In this document: positions 24,664 through 33,789 of the stretch, in pieces
Numbering within the stretch: the stretch's first letter is position 1
How the letters are laid out: every line of letters begins with the position of its first letter
Assembly: GCF_024054565.1 (NCBI RefSeq)
Contig: NZ_JAMXLR010000003.1
Span: 124,001 to 188,000, forward strand
Length of the DNA stretch: 64,000 nucleotides
DNA from: Aeoliella straminimaris
GTDB lineage: Bacteria > Planctomycetota > Planctomycetia > Pirellulales > Lacipirellulaceae
Direction of reading: 5' to 3'
The notes under the pieces: generated by a model
The model's input: only the letters and a program-made list of their open reading frames with translations
What the model was told of the DNA's origin: nothing
Databases searched by the model: none
Program-made: the position numbers and the translations under genes

Positions 24664-25782
24664 CTAGCGGCGATCGGCTCCCCCCGTGGTGAGCACGCGG
24701 CTATCGCGGTTACCCATGTCGCTCCAGACCTGCGGATCGATATTCTCCTCGACCTGCTCGAGATGCCCGTCAACAAACAGCATCTGCACGATGCCGGAGT
24801 GCTCGCTGCCGAAGCTCAGTTGCAGGGCCTGGCACTGGGGGGTCGCACCACTGGTGCAGATGCCGCGGTTCTCGGCGCTCGAACGCTGCAAGTTGATGCC
24901 AACGCCTGTGGAGCCAAGGAACTCGGATGGATCGCTGAAGTCCTCTTCCGAGTTGCCGATCTTGGTATCAATGTCGTCGCTTCCCCCGTACCAGTGATCC
25001 TTGCGATTGCCTTCCACGGCCTCCGACTGCCGGCCGTCGGTTTCGATGGTCTCGGTGTCGGACACGGCCTCGCCAACCATCACGGTATTCGACGTACCAT
25101 CCGTGATGCGCCGCAGCGCGATGGAACCACCCTTGCGATCCTGCTTGTGATGGACACCCACCATCACGCCGTCGGCACCTTCGTATAGCGGATTCTCCTT
25201 GGGATGCTTCTTATGGCGAATCCAGAACGTGGGGTACTGCGATTGAATCAACCCCGAGGAGACCCCCAGGTACGAACCTGGCACACGCCGCATCACGAGC
25301 CAATTAACCGCCGAGCGATCGTACATATGTTCGGGCAGGTCCATCGACGGGCAGCGGAACACGGGGAGCACGGTCTCGACGAGTGCAATATTGCGGTACT
25401 CGTTGGGCAGGTCGCCCACGCTGGCGTATTCGCCATTGTTGTAGGCCCACTGATAGTTTCCACTTTCGTCCTCACCAATCGTGAGGTGCGAAAACAGGGA
25501 GCCTTGCTCCAGGTGAGGCAAGATAAATGCCGACCATGCACTGCCTTCGCCCAGGTAGGTGCCCGGCGGCAACACTCCCCGGGTCGACTCGTAATTCAAA
25601 GCGGCCAAGCCGATTTGCTTGAGGTTGTTGCTGCACTGGGTGCGGCGGGCGGCCTCGCGGGCTGCCTGCACCGCCGGCAGCAACAAAGCTACCAGGATTC
25701 CGATGATGGCGATCACCACCAGCAGTTCGACCAGGGTAAAGGCCGCCTTGCGACCTGTGCTTCCGTTATCTTGGTTGGTCAT
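24664..25782 (-). CDS. DUF1559 prepilin-like protein
   Basis: A 372-aa planctomycete pseudopilin. The N-terminus [20 protein letters not shown] is a type-IV prepilin cleavage and transmembrane motif (cleavage after the residue before Phe), followed by [27 protein letters not shown]. The globular DUF1559 domain ends with [18 protein letters not shown], the family's C-terminal motif. These proteins are expanded in planctomycetes; they are presumably displayed by a type-II/IV-like system. The ATG at 25782 has GGAG nearby and starts just before the prepilin motif. It follows the PEP-CTERM polyprotein gene on the same strand. Confidence 0.92.
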   Translation of the reverse strand: MTNQDNGSTGRKAAFTLVELLVVIAIIGILVALLLPAVQAAREAARRTQCSNNLKQIGLAALNYESTRGVLPPGTYLGEGSAWSAFILPHLEQGSLFSHLTIGEDESGNYQWAYNNGEYASVGDLPNEYRNIALVETVLPVFRCPSMDLPEHMYDRSAVNWLVMRRVPGSYLGVSSGLIQSQYPTFWIRHKKHPKENPLYEGADGVMVGVHHKQDRKGGSIALRRITDGTSNTVMVGEAVSDTETIETDGRQSEAVEGNRKDHWYGGSDDIDTKIGNSEEDFSDPSEFLGSTGVGINLQRSSAENRGICTSGATPQCQALQLSFGSEHSGIVQMLFVDGHLEQVEENIDPQVWSDMGNRDSRVLTTGGADRR

Positions 25783-25930
25783 TGCTACTCCATAGCCTCG
25801 ATTTGCCAGCCGTTTGGTTAACATGTTTATTCCGTCTGCCTAGCGCTTGCTCCGCTCGGGCCAAGCGATTCTACGCGCACTCCGCCGATCTCACTTGACC
25901 GCCAGCGCAAAACATTGGGCGACCTGCCGG

Positions 25931-28900
25931 CTAGCGGGCCACCGGTCGTCGTATCCTGCCCCACACGAGCGTCACCGTGGCGGCAAAACCCACCAGCACG
26001 GTGGTCGATGGCTCGGGCACTTGGGTCGACGAAATCAACCGCATCGCGAAGGCCCCTGCAGCGGGGTTGGCGTTGTTCAGGATTGCCCAGTCTTCCAGAT
26101 CGACTTTGCCGTTGTAGTTGAAATCGCCCAGCGCCCGCGTCGACAGATCTCCCACCAACCGGCTGGTCACCGACTCGTCGAACGGATCGATCGACTGCAA
26201 GCGATTCTCGAACAACCAGTTCGACACAAACAACGACGCATCGGCCTCGCTGACCATGTCGTCGCCGTTGAGGTCGCCGTCCACGGCCGGGGCAAATGCT
26301 TGGGCGTAGCCGTTATCGCGTTGAAATACGTACTCGCCCCAGTCGTTTAGTTGGTTATTACCAATGCCGTCGAGGTTGTCGTTGTCGTTCAACCCCATGA
26401 CGAACATCTCGAGGTCGTCTACTACCCCGTGGAAGTAGAAGTCGTCCTCAGGCGTGCTGCTGCCAAGGTTGCGGTCCAGCACCTCGGCATCGGTCCGGGC
26501 ACCAACGTATAGCGGGCTGGTGTCCAGGGCGGCGATGTTGGTGAAAAGGTCGCCCTCGCCGATGTTTACCACCGTTTCGATGGCATAGTTGCCAAAACCG
26601 ACCGCTTTGGCCACGCCGTCGACGTAGAGAATCGAGCCATTGCCCGGCCCGCGTGGTCTAACCACCTCCAGATGGTACCACTGGTCGTCTACCGCGGTGA
26701 CATCGGTGGTGTAGTCGCCGGGAGTGATCTCCGGCTCGCCCACGTTCAAAACGTCGTCGTCGGTGCCCAACACGCCATCGTCACCGGGAAGCACCTCGAT
26801 GTCGATGTCGAACTCGCTCGCGTAACGCATGGTGAACTTGCCTTCGTTGTCGATGAACACGCCATGTTGCTGGCTATCCATCACAATGTGCTGTTCGCCA
26901 GCGGCTACGTCGGTCGGTTTGACCCACAGGTCAAAGCCGCGGTCGTTGATGCGGAAGAAGTTCAGCGTTCCGCCCGGGTTCACGAGCGACGCAATCGACG
27001 AAGGCGACTGCTCGGGATAGTTGAGCGCTTCGCCAAATCCGGTTCGCAGGTACTGGCGGTCGAACGCGTTCTGGTTCAGTGCGATCCCCAAGCCACCGTT
27101 GCCGTCGGGTCGGTCGCTGGTGTCGGCATACGTGGGAAACAGATTGAAGCGTCCCTTGGCCACCAGGTCGATCAACTGATTAAAGTTGGCCTGTCCGGCG
27201 CTGTCGTAGGTGATGGTGTTACCGCTGTTGTCCGTCAGGCTCATGGCCGCTCCGGCAACTGCCCCTGGATCGTTGTCGCCAAAGCGGTAGTCGCGATCCA
27301 CGAACGGTTCGGGCGGCAACTGAGCCTTGGCAGCTGCGCCCATCATGCAGGCGATGGCCAGCACCGCGATCGACAGGGTTTTGCCCACGCGGATCCGACG
27401 CAGCAAACCACACGACACAGCAGCCACCAGCAGCACCACCGTGCCGGGCTCGGGCACTTGGGAACCAGCCACCAGATTTGACGAGGCGAACGTGACTCCG
27501 AAGTTCTCCTTCCACAGGGTGTAGTCGGCCGCGTCGACCACGCCGGCGCTGCCCCCGGTTTCGTCGCCATTGCCGCTCAGATCGGCGGTGCCACCTAGGT
27601 TGTTGCGCCACACGTTGTAGTCGGCCAGATCGACGAAACCGTCGCCATTGAAGTCGCCGTCCAGGGAAACCGATATGTAGCTCACCACCGCAGGCGCAAA
27701 TGCCGTATCGGACGAGCGGGCCAGCACCTGGCCGAACTCGTCCGTCTGCATGAACGAGTAGGCCAGCTGCAGGTCTTCGCCACCCACGAGCGTGTCGTAC
27801 AGCTTTCCAATCGACAGCGACTGCCCCGGCGCGATGACCGTTTCGCCATTGAGGAAAGCTTCGAACACCAACTCGGGGGTAGCGAGCACCGTGTTCCAAG
27901 CATCGCCAGGGCCGCTGCCACCGCTATCGACATTGCGGGCGTCGAGGTTCGAAAGCTGCCAGTCACTGGGCATCAGCGCCCCCGCTTCGCTGCTGATGGA
28001 GTAGCCAGTCAGCACCACCGGATCTTCCGATACCGAGACCAAAGCCGCTTGCCCGTTGTTCGCATTGATGTGCAGTTCCAGACTGGCGGGGGGTGGGGGT
28101 GGAACGAATCGAGTAATCGAATCGGGATGTGGTTCATGCAACAGGCTTACGGGTGGCACATAGTTGTCGGTGTTCACAATCCAACCCTCGGGCCCCTCCT
28201 GCGAATAAACCGCATCGCCCAGGTCTCTGTTTTCATCGATGGCCTCCCCCAGCACTACGCTCTCGAAGTTTTCGAACATGAGCGATCCGGTGCCACCCGA
28301 TACGGTGATATTGTCGATGGCCCACCACCAGTCGTTCGTGGCGTTAAACAGGTTGAAGCCCAGTTGCATGGTGGTGGCTGCACCCGCCGATGGCAGGCTC
28401 ACGTTGACCATCTCGTTCGGCGCGTCTTCTTTGAAGTTGGGGTCGGTCGCGTCCGAGCTCCACTGAAACACCTCGGTGGCCACGCCGTCGTAAAACACCT
28501 GAAGACTGGCGCCCTGGGTGTCTTCGGGCCGCCAACTCGAGGCGAATGTCAGACTCAGCGAACTCGGGTCGACGCCCGTCAGGTCGATCGCCGGGCTGCG
28601 CAACTGGCTGTTGAAAGTGTAGATGCCGCCGGGACCACCGATGTCGTCCCATTCGTCCGGGTCGGCAATCGCCACGACGCCCGACGCATTGGTGAACTCG
28701 GCACGCCGCTGGTTGCCGGCTACGTCCGCCCACCATTCGCGGTCGGCGAAGCCCCACTCTTCCCATTCCGTCACGCCCACACCGTCGCTCAAACGCTGGG
28801 CATGACTGTGTTCGGCTGCCAACAATAGGCTCAAGCCAACCACTGCCGTGCCAACGATCGTCAGCCCTCGGGCAGGACGGTGGCCAATGGTCCATCTCAC

Positions 28901-30343
28901 TGCCCCGGCAACCATGGCTAGCGCCATCAAGCCAAGTATCGTAGAACTGGGCTCAGGCACGACCGCACCGCTGAGCGCCGCGGCGAATGCTCCCGCTCCC
29001 AGGATGGCGTCGAACTCGCGCTGGAAAGCGACGAAGTCGCCCGCGCTCAGCTTGCCATCGTCGTTCAAGTCGCCCTTCAGATAGGCTTGGGCAGTGGTAA
29101 GCTGCGAAAGGTCCGCCTGGTCCGTGATGTCGATAAACGCGGTCCAGTCGTCGATGTCGACGGTTCCGTCGAAATTCAGGTCGAGGAACTGATACGACTG
29201 TCCGCCGTTGCCTACGAACTCCAGCAGGCCGGTAATTTGGTCGTCGCTACCTTCGACCAGGTAGTTGAACTCGATATCACGATTCTCTTCGAAGTACCGC
29301 AGCCAGACGTCTTCGCCCAATTGAATCGAGGCCCCGGCAGCCAACGTGGTGCTGCTCAGGTGCAGTTCGGACAGGTCGTTCACGTCGCCGCCCACCTGCG
29401 TGGCTTGCACCCAGTTGGAATCGGACGCCGACAGAAAGTTGGCGGCCGCCTCGTCGAACGCTCCTTCTTCGGAACGAAGAGAGTAGCCCCGCAGCTGAAC
29501 GGGGGAGCCGGTGTTGTTGAGAATGGTAACGGTGCCGTTGTCGCGGTCGAGAATGGCCTTCAACACGCCATCGGCCCCCTGGTTGTCGCCAGTGAAGACC
29601 CGCACGTTGTCGACGGCCCACCACCAGTCGTTATTGCCCTGCAGGCGGAACTCGAATTTCACACTAGAGGCACCGGCCGGAATGTCCTGCAGTTCGTAGG
29701 TCAAACTTTCGTCGTGGGCCTGATCTTTGAAGTTGGGATCGGTGGGCACCGATGTCCAGATGTCGAGCACTTCGGGGTCACCAACATTGTAAGTGGCGGT
29801 CAAGGTGGCCGTTTGCTGATCCTCGTCGAACCAGGATGAACTGAAATTCAAACGCACCGGATCGGTAACGCCAGCGATCGAGATGCTGGGCGTGACCAAC
29901 GTGGAGTCGAATACGCCATTCTCGGGCAGCAAGTCGTCTTCCGAACTTTGATCCGGGTTGCCAAAGTCGTCCCATTCGTCGGGATCGGCCACCGCGATGG
30001 TACCCACGCCGCTGACAAAGTTGGTGCGGCCCTGGTCGCCGGCAGTCTCAATCCACCACTGCTTGTCGACAAACCGCCAGCCTTCGAACTCGAGCACCCC
30101 ACTGGCGGGATCGCCCAGCGAACTGGTCAGGTTCACCTCGGTCCAACCGGCGGGACCATCCGGCCCCACGGTTTGCCAAGCGTTGCGGCTGCGGAGCTCC
30201 GATTCGAACGTCACGGTCGGCTGCAACGCGACCCCTTCGAAGTCCTCGGAAAACAGGTCAACCGCGGTGGCCGGTCGTGTGGAAAGCGCCAGCACAAAAA
30301 GTATCGGCAAGTGTACGCGTCGTGCGATCAATAGCTTCGGCAT
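25931..30343 (-). CDS. Triple PEP-CTERM polyprotein (1470 aa)
   Basis: One uninterrupted frame holding three exported modules, each with its own sorting tag. Module 1 (1-~483): signal peptide, an EDFEG...NNDWWWAVDNV beta-sandwich domain, dockerin-like repeats (DLNFDGTVDIDDW, DLNDDGKLSAGDF), VPEP at 462. Module 2 (~487-983): an internal signal peptide ending HSHA|Q at 515, another NDWWWAIDNI domain, dockerin repeats (DFNGDGFVDLADYNVW), VPEP at 963. Module 3 (~985-1470): a signal peptide ending AAKA|Q at 1007, a LamG-like domain (LYVGARTD..), dockerin repeats, VPEP at 1442 and terminal basic tail. No ATG precedes either internal signal peptide, so separate translation is unlikely. Exosortase and signal peptidase could release three proteins. 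Confidence 0.85.
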   Translation of the reverse strand: MPKLLIARRVHLPILFVLALSTRPATAVDLFSEDFEGVALQPTVTFESELRSRNAWQTVGPDGPAGWTEVNLTSSLGDPASGVLEFEGWRFVDKQWWIETAGDQGRTNFVSGVGTIAVADPDEWDDFGNPDQSSEDDLLPENGVFDSTLVTPSISIAGVTDPVRLNFSSSWFDEDQQTATLTATYNVGDPEVLDIWTSVPTDPNFKDQAHDESLTYELQDIPAGASSVKFEFRLQGNNDWWWAVDNVRVFTGDNQGADGVLKAILDRDNGTVTILNNTGSPVQLRGYSLRSEEGAFDEAAANFLSASDSNWVQATQVGGDVNDLSELHLSSTTLAAGASIQLGEDVWLRYFEENRDIEFNYLVEGSDDQITGLLEFVGNGGQSYQFLDLNFDGTVDIDDWTAFIDITDQADLSQLTTAQAYLKGDLNDDGKLSAGDFVAFQREFDAILGAGAFAAALSGAVVPEPSSTILGLMALAMVAGAVRWTIGHRPARGLTIVGTAVVGLSLLLAAEHSHAQRLSDGVGVTEWEEWGFADREWWADVAGNQRRAEFTNASGVVAIADPDEWDDIGGPGGIYTFNSQLRSPAIDLTGVDPSSLSLTFASSWRPEDTQGASLQVFYDGVATEVFQWSSDATDPNFKEDAPNEMVNVSLPSAGAATTMQLGFNLFNATNDWWWAIDNITVSGGTGSLMFENFESVVLGEAIDENRDLGDAVYSQEGPEGWIVNTDNYVPPVSLLHEPHPDSITRFVPPPPPASLELHINANNGQAALVSVSEDPVVLTGYSISSEAGALMPSDWQLSNLDARNVDSGGSGPGDAWNTVLATPELVFEAFLNGETVIAPGQSLSIGKLYDTLVGGEDLQLAYSFMQTDEFGQVLARSSDTAFAPAVVSYISVSLDGDFNGDGFVDLADYNVWRNNLGGTADLSGNGDETGGSAGVVDAADYTLWKENFGVTFASSNLVAGSQVPEPGTVVLLVAAVSCGLLRRIRVGKTLSIAVLAIACMMGAAAKAQLPPEPFVDRDYRFGDNDPGAVAGAAMSLTDNSGNTITYDSAGQANFNQLIDLVAKGRFNLFPTYADTSDRPDGNGGLGIALNQNAFDRQYLRTGFGEALNYPEQSPSSIASLVNPGGTLNFFRINDRGFDLWVKPTDVAAGEQHIVMDSQQHGVFIDNEGKFTMRYASEFDIDIEVLPGDDGVLGTDDDVLNVGEPEITPGDYTTDVTAVDDQWYHLEVVRPRGPGNGSILYVDGVAKAVGFGNYAIETVVNIGEGDLFTNIAALDTSPLYVGARTDAEVLDRNLGSSTPEDDFYFHGVVDDLEMFVMGLNDNDNLDGIGNNQLNDWGEYVFQRDNGYAQAFAPAVDGDLNGDDMVSEADASLFVSNWLFENRLQSIDPFDESVTSRLVGDLSTRALGDFNYNGKVDLEDWAILNNANPAAGAFAMRLISSTQVPEPSTTVLVGFAATVTLVWGRIRRPVAR

Positions 30344-30456
30344 AGTGGTAAACGTCTTTGAGAACAGGCGGCAAGGAGTAGTGGCGTCCGATGGTCCGCG
30401 ATCAACAGCTGGCCGCCAGCGGGTGGCAAGCTAATCGCGGGTGTTTGACACAAGGC

Positions 30457-30489
30457 GCCTCGCCGCCGGTGAACGTGCGGCGGCGAGGC
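30457..30489 (-). terminator. Terminator-like hairpin after a PEP-CTERM gene
   Basis: GCCTCGCCGCCG and CGGCGGCGAGGC form a perfect 12-bp stem with a 9-nt loop, 24 bp beyond the stop of the PEP-CTERM gene ending at 30514. It lacks a T-tract, so termination may be partial or the hairpin may protect the transcript end. Confidence 0.5.
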
Positions 30490-30513
30490 AACCTTCAGCA
30501 ATTCAGCGAGCAG

Positions 30514-32187
30514 TTAGCGACGTCGCCGGGTGGCAATGCCCAATCCGCCCAGCAGCAAGCCAAGCATGGCGATGCTGGATGGCTCGGGAACCAGGCTGGG
30601 GATGGCGCCCGACTGCACGCGGACGTTGTCGATGGCCCACCACCAGTCGTCGTTGCCCACGTAGCCGAATTCCAGCTCCAACATCGAGGCACCCGTCGTG
30701 TCGAGCAGGAAGCCAACGTCTTCGTTCACGTTGGTGCCGTGGTAGTTGGGATCCTGGCTATCGCTAACCCAGTGCAGCAGTTCAGTGGGACTGCCATCCA
30801 GGTAAGCAATCAGCGTGACTTCCTGCGAATCCTCGGGACGCCAGCTCGAGTCGAAGTCGATGGTCACAATACCTTCGGCCGAAACGTCAATCGGCGAGGT
30901 CTTCATCAGGGTCGTCAGGTCGCCTTGATCGCCGGGATCACCCAGATCGTCCCATTCGTCGCCATCGGCCACGGCCACATTGCCCGTGGCTTTGGTGAAC
31001 CCATTGCGGGTAGAACCACCCACTTCGGCCCAGAACCCCTGCTCGGCAATGCTCCACTGCTCCCACTCCAGCACGCCAAAGCCATCGTCGCCACCGCCGG
31101 CGCCGGGGGTGCCCGCGTTGTCGGTCGACCATCCTGTCGGGAAGGTGTGCGTGAAGGCGTTCTCTCGGGAGGTGGTCGGATACTCGGTGCCGAGAATACT
31201 GGTTGTGCCATCCGAGGCGGCCTCGAGCGACGAGCCGGCGGTAATGCGCTCGTTCACGCTGTCGCCCAGCGTGACGCCTTCGAAATCCTCGAACAGCTTC
31301 TGCCCAGTGCCGCCGGTGATGTCCGCCACCTCGACGTTATCGATGGCCCACCACCAGTCGTTTGCGGCGTTGGCAATCTTAAAAGATAGAGTGGCCGATG
31401 TGGCGTCGGCGGGAGCGACAAAGGCGAGCGTTCCCGAGCCTGCATCAAAGTGCTGGTCCTGGGCGTTGTCCTTGAACTCCGGATCATTCGTGCTGTTATC
31501 GGAATCCCAGGCAGCCACCTCCACCGAGGTGCCGTTGTCGAACGTGGCAACGATCTCCACCGACTGATTGTTCAAATCGACCAACGTGCCACCGAGCGCA
31601 CTGTCGTCGAACGCTTCCGGCCGCCAACTGGAGTCGAAGCCCACTCCGTGCAGGGTACCACCGTTTACCTGGAAGGAGGGAGTGATCAGAGCCGTGCTGT
31701 AGTAGCCACCATTTACGGCATCGTTCTGGCTACCCAGGTCGAAGTACTCGTCGGGATCGGCAATCGCTACCGTACCCGACGCGTTGCTGGTGGTGCCAAA
31801 CTGCGAGCGATCCTGATCGCCGGCCGCGGTGGACCAGAAGTCCAAACGGGCGAAGTTCCAGCCTTCCCATTCGTCGACCCCGTAATCGGCCAGGCCAACG
31901 CCGGGCACACCAACGGTGACGGTGGGCGCCCCCCGGTAAGTATCGACCGCCTTGTCGACGGTCCAGCCAGCGGGAGCCGTGCTGCTCCACACACCGGGAA
32001 TCGCTGAAGTGTTTGGTTCGGTCGCCACGCGTTCGGCAATCGAGGTGCCGATGCGTTCGTTGACGCTGTTGCCAAGTACGGCGCCTTCGAAATCTTCAAA
32101 AAAGATAACCTGGGCGGATGCCTTCGTGGTGTGCAAACCGAGCACCAGGGCAACTAGACAACAATACCACGCTAGATGTCGCTTCAT
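30514..32187 (-). CDS. PEP-CTERM protein with two DWWWAIDN modules
   Basis: A 557-aa exported protein. A signal peptide ends at TTKASA|Q. Two tandem copies of a beta-sandwich domain follow, each running from EDFEG...LG(N/D)SVNERI through a WEGWNF/WEQWSI motif, VAIADPDEY/VAVADGDEWDD, DSSWRPE and DPEF/DPNY to NDWWWAIDNV. The sorting tag is VPEPSSIAMLGLLLGGLGIA plus RRRR at the extreme C-terminus (533-557). PEP-CTERM tags direct proteins to an exosortase, usually linked to extracellular polysaccharide. AGAAGGAG precedes the ATG at 32187. The same domain occurs twice in the neighbouring polyprotein, so the genes share an origin. Confidence 0.9.
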   Translation of the reverse strand: MKRHLAWYCCLVALVLGLHTTKASAQVIFFEDFEGAVLGNSVNERIGTSIAERVATEPNTSAIPGVWSSTAPAGWTVDKAVDTYRGAPTVTVGVPGVGLADYGVDEWEGWNFARLDFWSTAAGDQDRSQFGTTSNASGTVAIADPDEYFDLGSQNDAVNGGYYSTALITPSFQVNGGTLHGVGFDSSWRPEAFDDSALGGTLVDLNNQSVEIVATFDNGTSVEVAAWDSDNSTNDPEFKDNAQDQHFDAGSGTLAFVAPADATSATLSFKIANAANDWWWAIDNVEVADITGGTGQKLFEDFEGVTLGDSVNERITAGSSLEAASDGTTSILGTEYPTTSRENAFTHTFPTGWSTDNAGTPGAGGGDDGFGVLEWEQWSIAEQGFWAEVGGSTRNGFTKATGNVAVADGDEWDDLGDPGDQGDLTTLMKTSPIDVSAEGIVTIDFDSSWRPEDSQEVTLIAYLDGSPTELLHWVSDSQDPNYHGTNVNEDVGFLLDTTGASMLELEFGYVGNDDWWWAIDNVRVQSGAIPSLVPEPSSIAMLGLLLGGLGIATRRRR

Positions 32188-32613
32188 GAGTTTCTCCTTC
32201 TCACACCAAATTTCAGAGCCAAGACAGGTGAACTTCGACAGCCAAGGCAGACAATCATTGAGAGATAGACCAGCCGCCCCCACAGATTCCGCCCCAACGG
32301 ATGCGTGTGATGGTGCCGACCGACTATGAAGAAAACATGATGACTTCGGTCCATTCGCAGAAGATTCACGAAAAGCAACGGAGGACGAGGTCTCCTTTTG
32401 ACACTCTGCGCGACTCACGCGAAATCTTCACACACTTGCTGCAAGCAGTTGCATCCTGTGTTTTCTCACTCGAGGTGCGCGTGCGCTTGCGGTCCAGGAA
32501 TCTGCGCAATAAGGTACCCGCAGGCGGGATACACCGTGGTTACACTCGGTGCAAGCTCGAGGCACCCCCCTTGCGAATGATCGACTGCCCCCAAGAACGA
32601 GGAACCGATTCCT
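32188..32613. other. Divergent gene-free stretch of 426 bp
   Basis: It separates the divergent PEP-CTERM gene (minus) and phnZ-like gene (plus) and must hold both promoters. Short frames here have no coding character. I see no RNA gene or strong palindrome. Confidence 0.5.
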
Positions 32614-33198
32614 ATGCAGCCTGCCGACGCTAGTGTTGTGCAACACGAATGCACCCTGCGGATTGAAGAAATGTTCGACGAACAGGGTGACTCGATGTAC
32701 GGTGGCGAAGACGTCACCCAACTGCAGCATGCCCTGCAGGCCGCCTTGCTGGCCGAACAGCAGCAGGCGGGCGACGCCCTGATTGCCGCGGCGTTGTTGC
32801 ACGACGTCGGTCATTTGCTGCACGAATTGCCCGACGATGCCCCGCTGCAAGGCATCGACGACCGGCATGAGGACCTGGCCGCGGCGTGGCTCGAGCGGCA
32901 CTTTCCTCCGGCCGTGGTGCAGCCGGTGAAACTGCATGTGGAATCCAAACGCTACTTGTGCGCCACGGAGCCCGGCTATTGGGATGCCCTGAGCCTGCCA
33001 TCGAAGCAAAGCCTGGAACTGCAAGGTGGCATCATGACCGACGAAGAGTGCGAAAGCTTCCGCCAGGGCGAGCACTTCGAGGCCGCCATTCGCCTGCGGC
33101 GGTGGGACGACGAGGCCAAGGTGGCCAACCTCGAGACGCCGCCGGTAAAGCACTTTCTGCCCTACGTCGACCGAGTCGCGACGCCCGCAAGTGCCTAG
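32614..33198 (+). CDS. PhnZ-like HD-domain phosphonate oxygenase
   Basis: A 194-aa HD-fold mixed-valent di-iron oxygenase resembling PhnZ, which cleaves the C-P bond of 2-amino-1-hydroxyethylphosphonate to glycine and phosphate. Visible: MYGGEDVTQLQHALQAALLAE (the lid Tyr/Glu and His39), LLHDVGHL (His63, Asp64), DDRHE (His85), KLHVESKRYLCA (His108), and the family C-terminus IRLRRWDDEAKVANLETPPV. GAGGA precedes the ATG. No phnY-like hydroxylase is in view, so the substrate could come from elsewhere or differ. A regulator and an aminotransferase relic lie beside it. Confidence 0.87.
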   Translation: MQPADASVVQHECTLRIEEMFDEQGDSMYGGEDVTQLQHALQAALLAEQQQAGDALIAAALLHDVGHLLHELPDDAPLQGIDDRHEDLAAAWLERHFPPAVVQPVKLHVESKRYLCATEPGYWDALSLPSKQSLELQGGIMTDEECESFRQGEHFEAAIRLRRWDDEAKVANLETPPVKHFLPYVDRVATPASA

Positions 33199-33207
33199 CG
33201 CCCGCCG

Positions 33208-33618
33208 TCAGCATGAGGCGCTCGTCTGCACTTTGACCTCCGCCAGCACATCATCCAGGATCGAGAGAAACTGGTCGCACACGGCCTGATCATGGGCCAA
33301 CGACAGGTAGAGCTTGGTGCCCATCGGATTGAGGAATATGCCGCGGCGGAACAGCTCCAAGGTGATTCGCCGGGCGAGCGAACGATTCATGTGCTGGCTC
33401 GACCAGTAGTCGGTGATTCTGGGGTCGGCGTGCCCCACCAGTACCGAGCCCCAGCCCATGGAAAAGTCGAGCATTTTCTGTCCACTGGCGGTCACCAATC
33501 GGCAACCAGTGCCCGAGTGAATCACGGTCGCGAGATCCTCAGGCAGATTGAATTCGCCGTTGCTACCCGCGGGAAACACGGCCAATGATCGTTGGCTCCA
33601 GGTTGTTGAATTGCTCAT
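33208..33618 (-). pseudogene. Internally deleted class-III aminotransferase
   Basis: A 136-codon frame joins the N-terminus of a glutamate-1-semialdehyde-aminotransferase-like protein (FPAGSNGEF...GWGSVLVGHADPRIT) directly to the C-terminus (LFRRGIFLNPMGTKLYLSLAHDQ). The normal family length is about 430 residues; the missing middle holds the PLP lysine and cofactor pocket, so it cannot be a transaminase. The fusion is in frame and lacks internal stops, so the deletion may be recent. It converges with the phnZ-like gene 9 bp away; an aminotransferase would fit phosphonate metabolism, but that is inference. Confidence 0.72.
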
Positions 33619-33789
33619 CGATCGAATTGCCTTTGATGCTTTCGTCCATTCTTAACATTGAAATACATAATGGGGCCCCACAGGCTTTGCCAGTTATACG
33701 GCATGCTGTGAGCCACCTACGCGATTTGCCCGTATTTGTGCGCACAGCGTCCTGTCCTGATCTCACAAATCAGCTGGGGCTTTTCACGC

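Noticed and set aside
26672-27481. 269-codon plus-strand frame inside the PEP-CTERM polyprotein gene
   Set aside because: Shadow of the opposite strand; the minus-strand frame has domains, sorting tags and export signals.
33736-33789. Earlier in-frame start of the XylR-type regulator
   Set aside because: The extra 18 residues have no family likeness; the start at 33790 or 33847 fits the sensor domain better.
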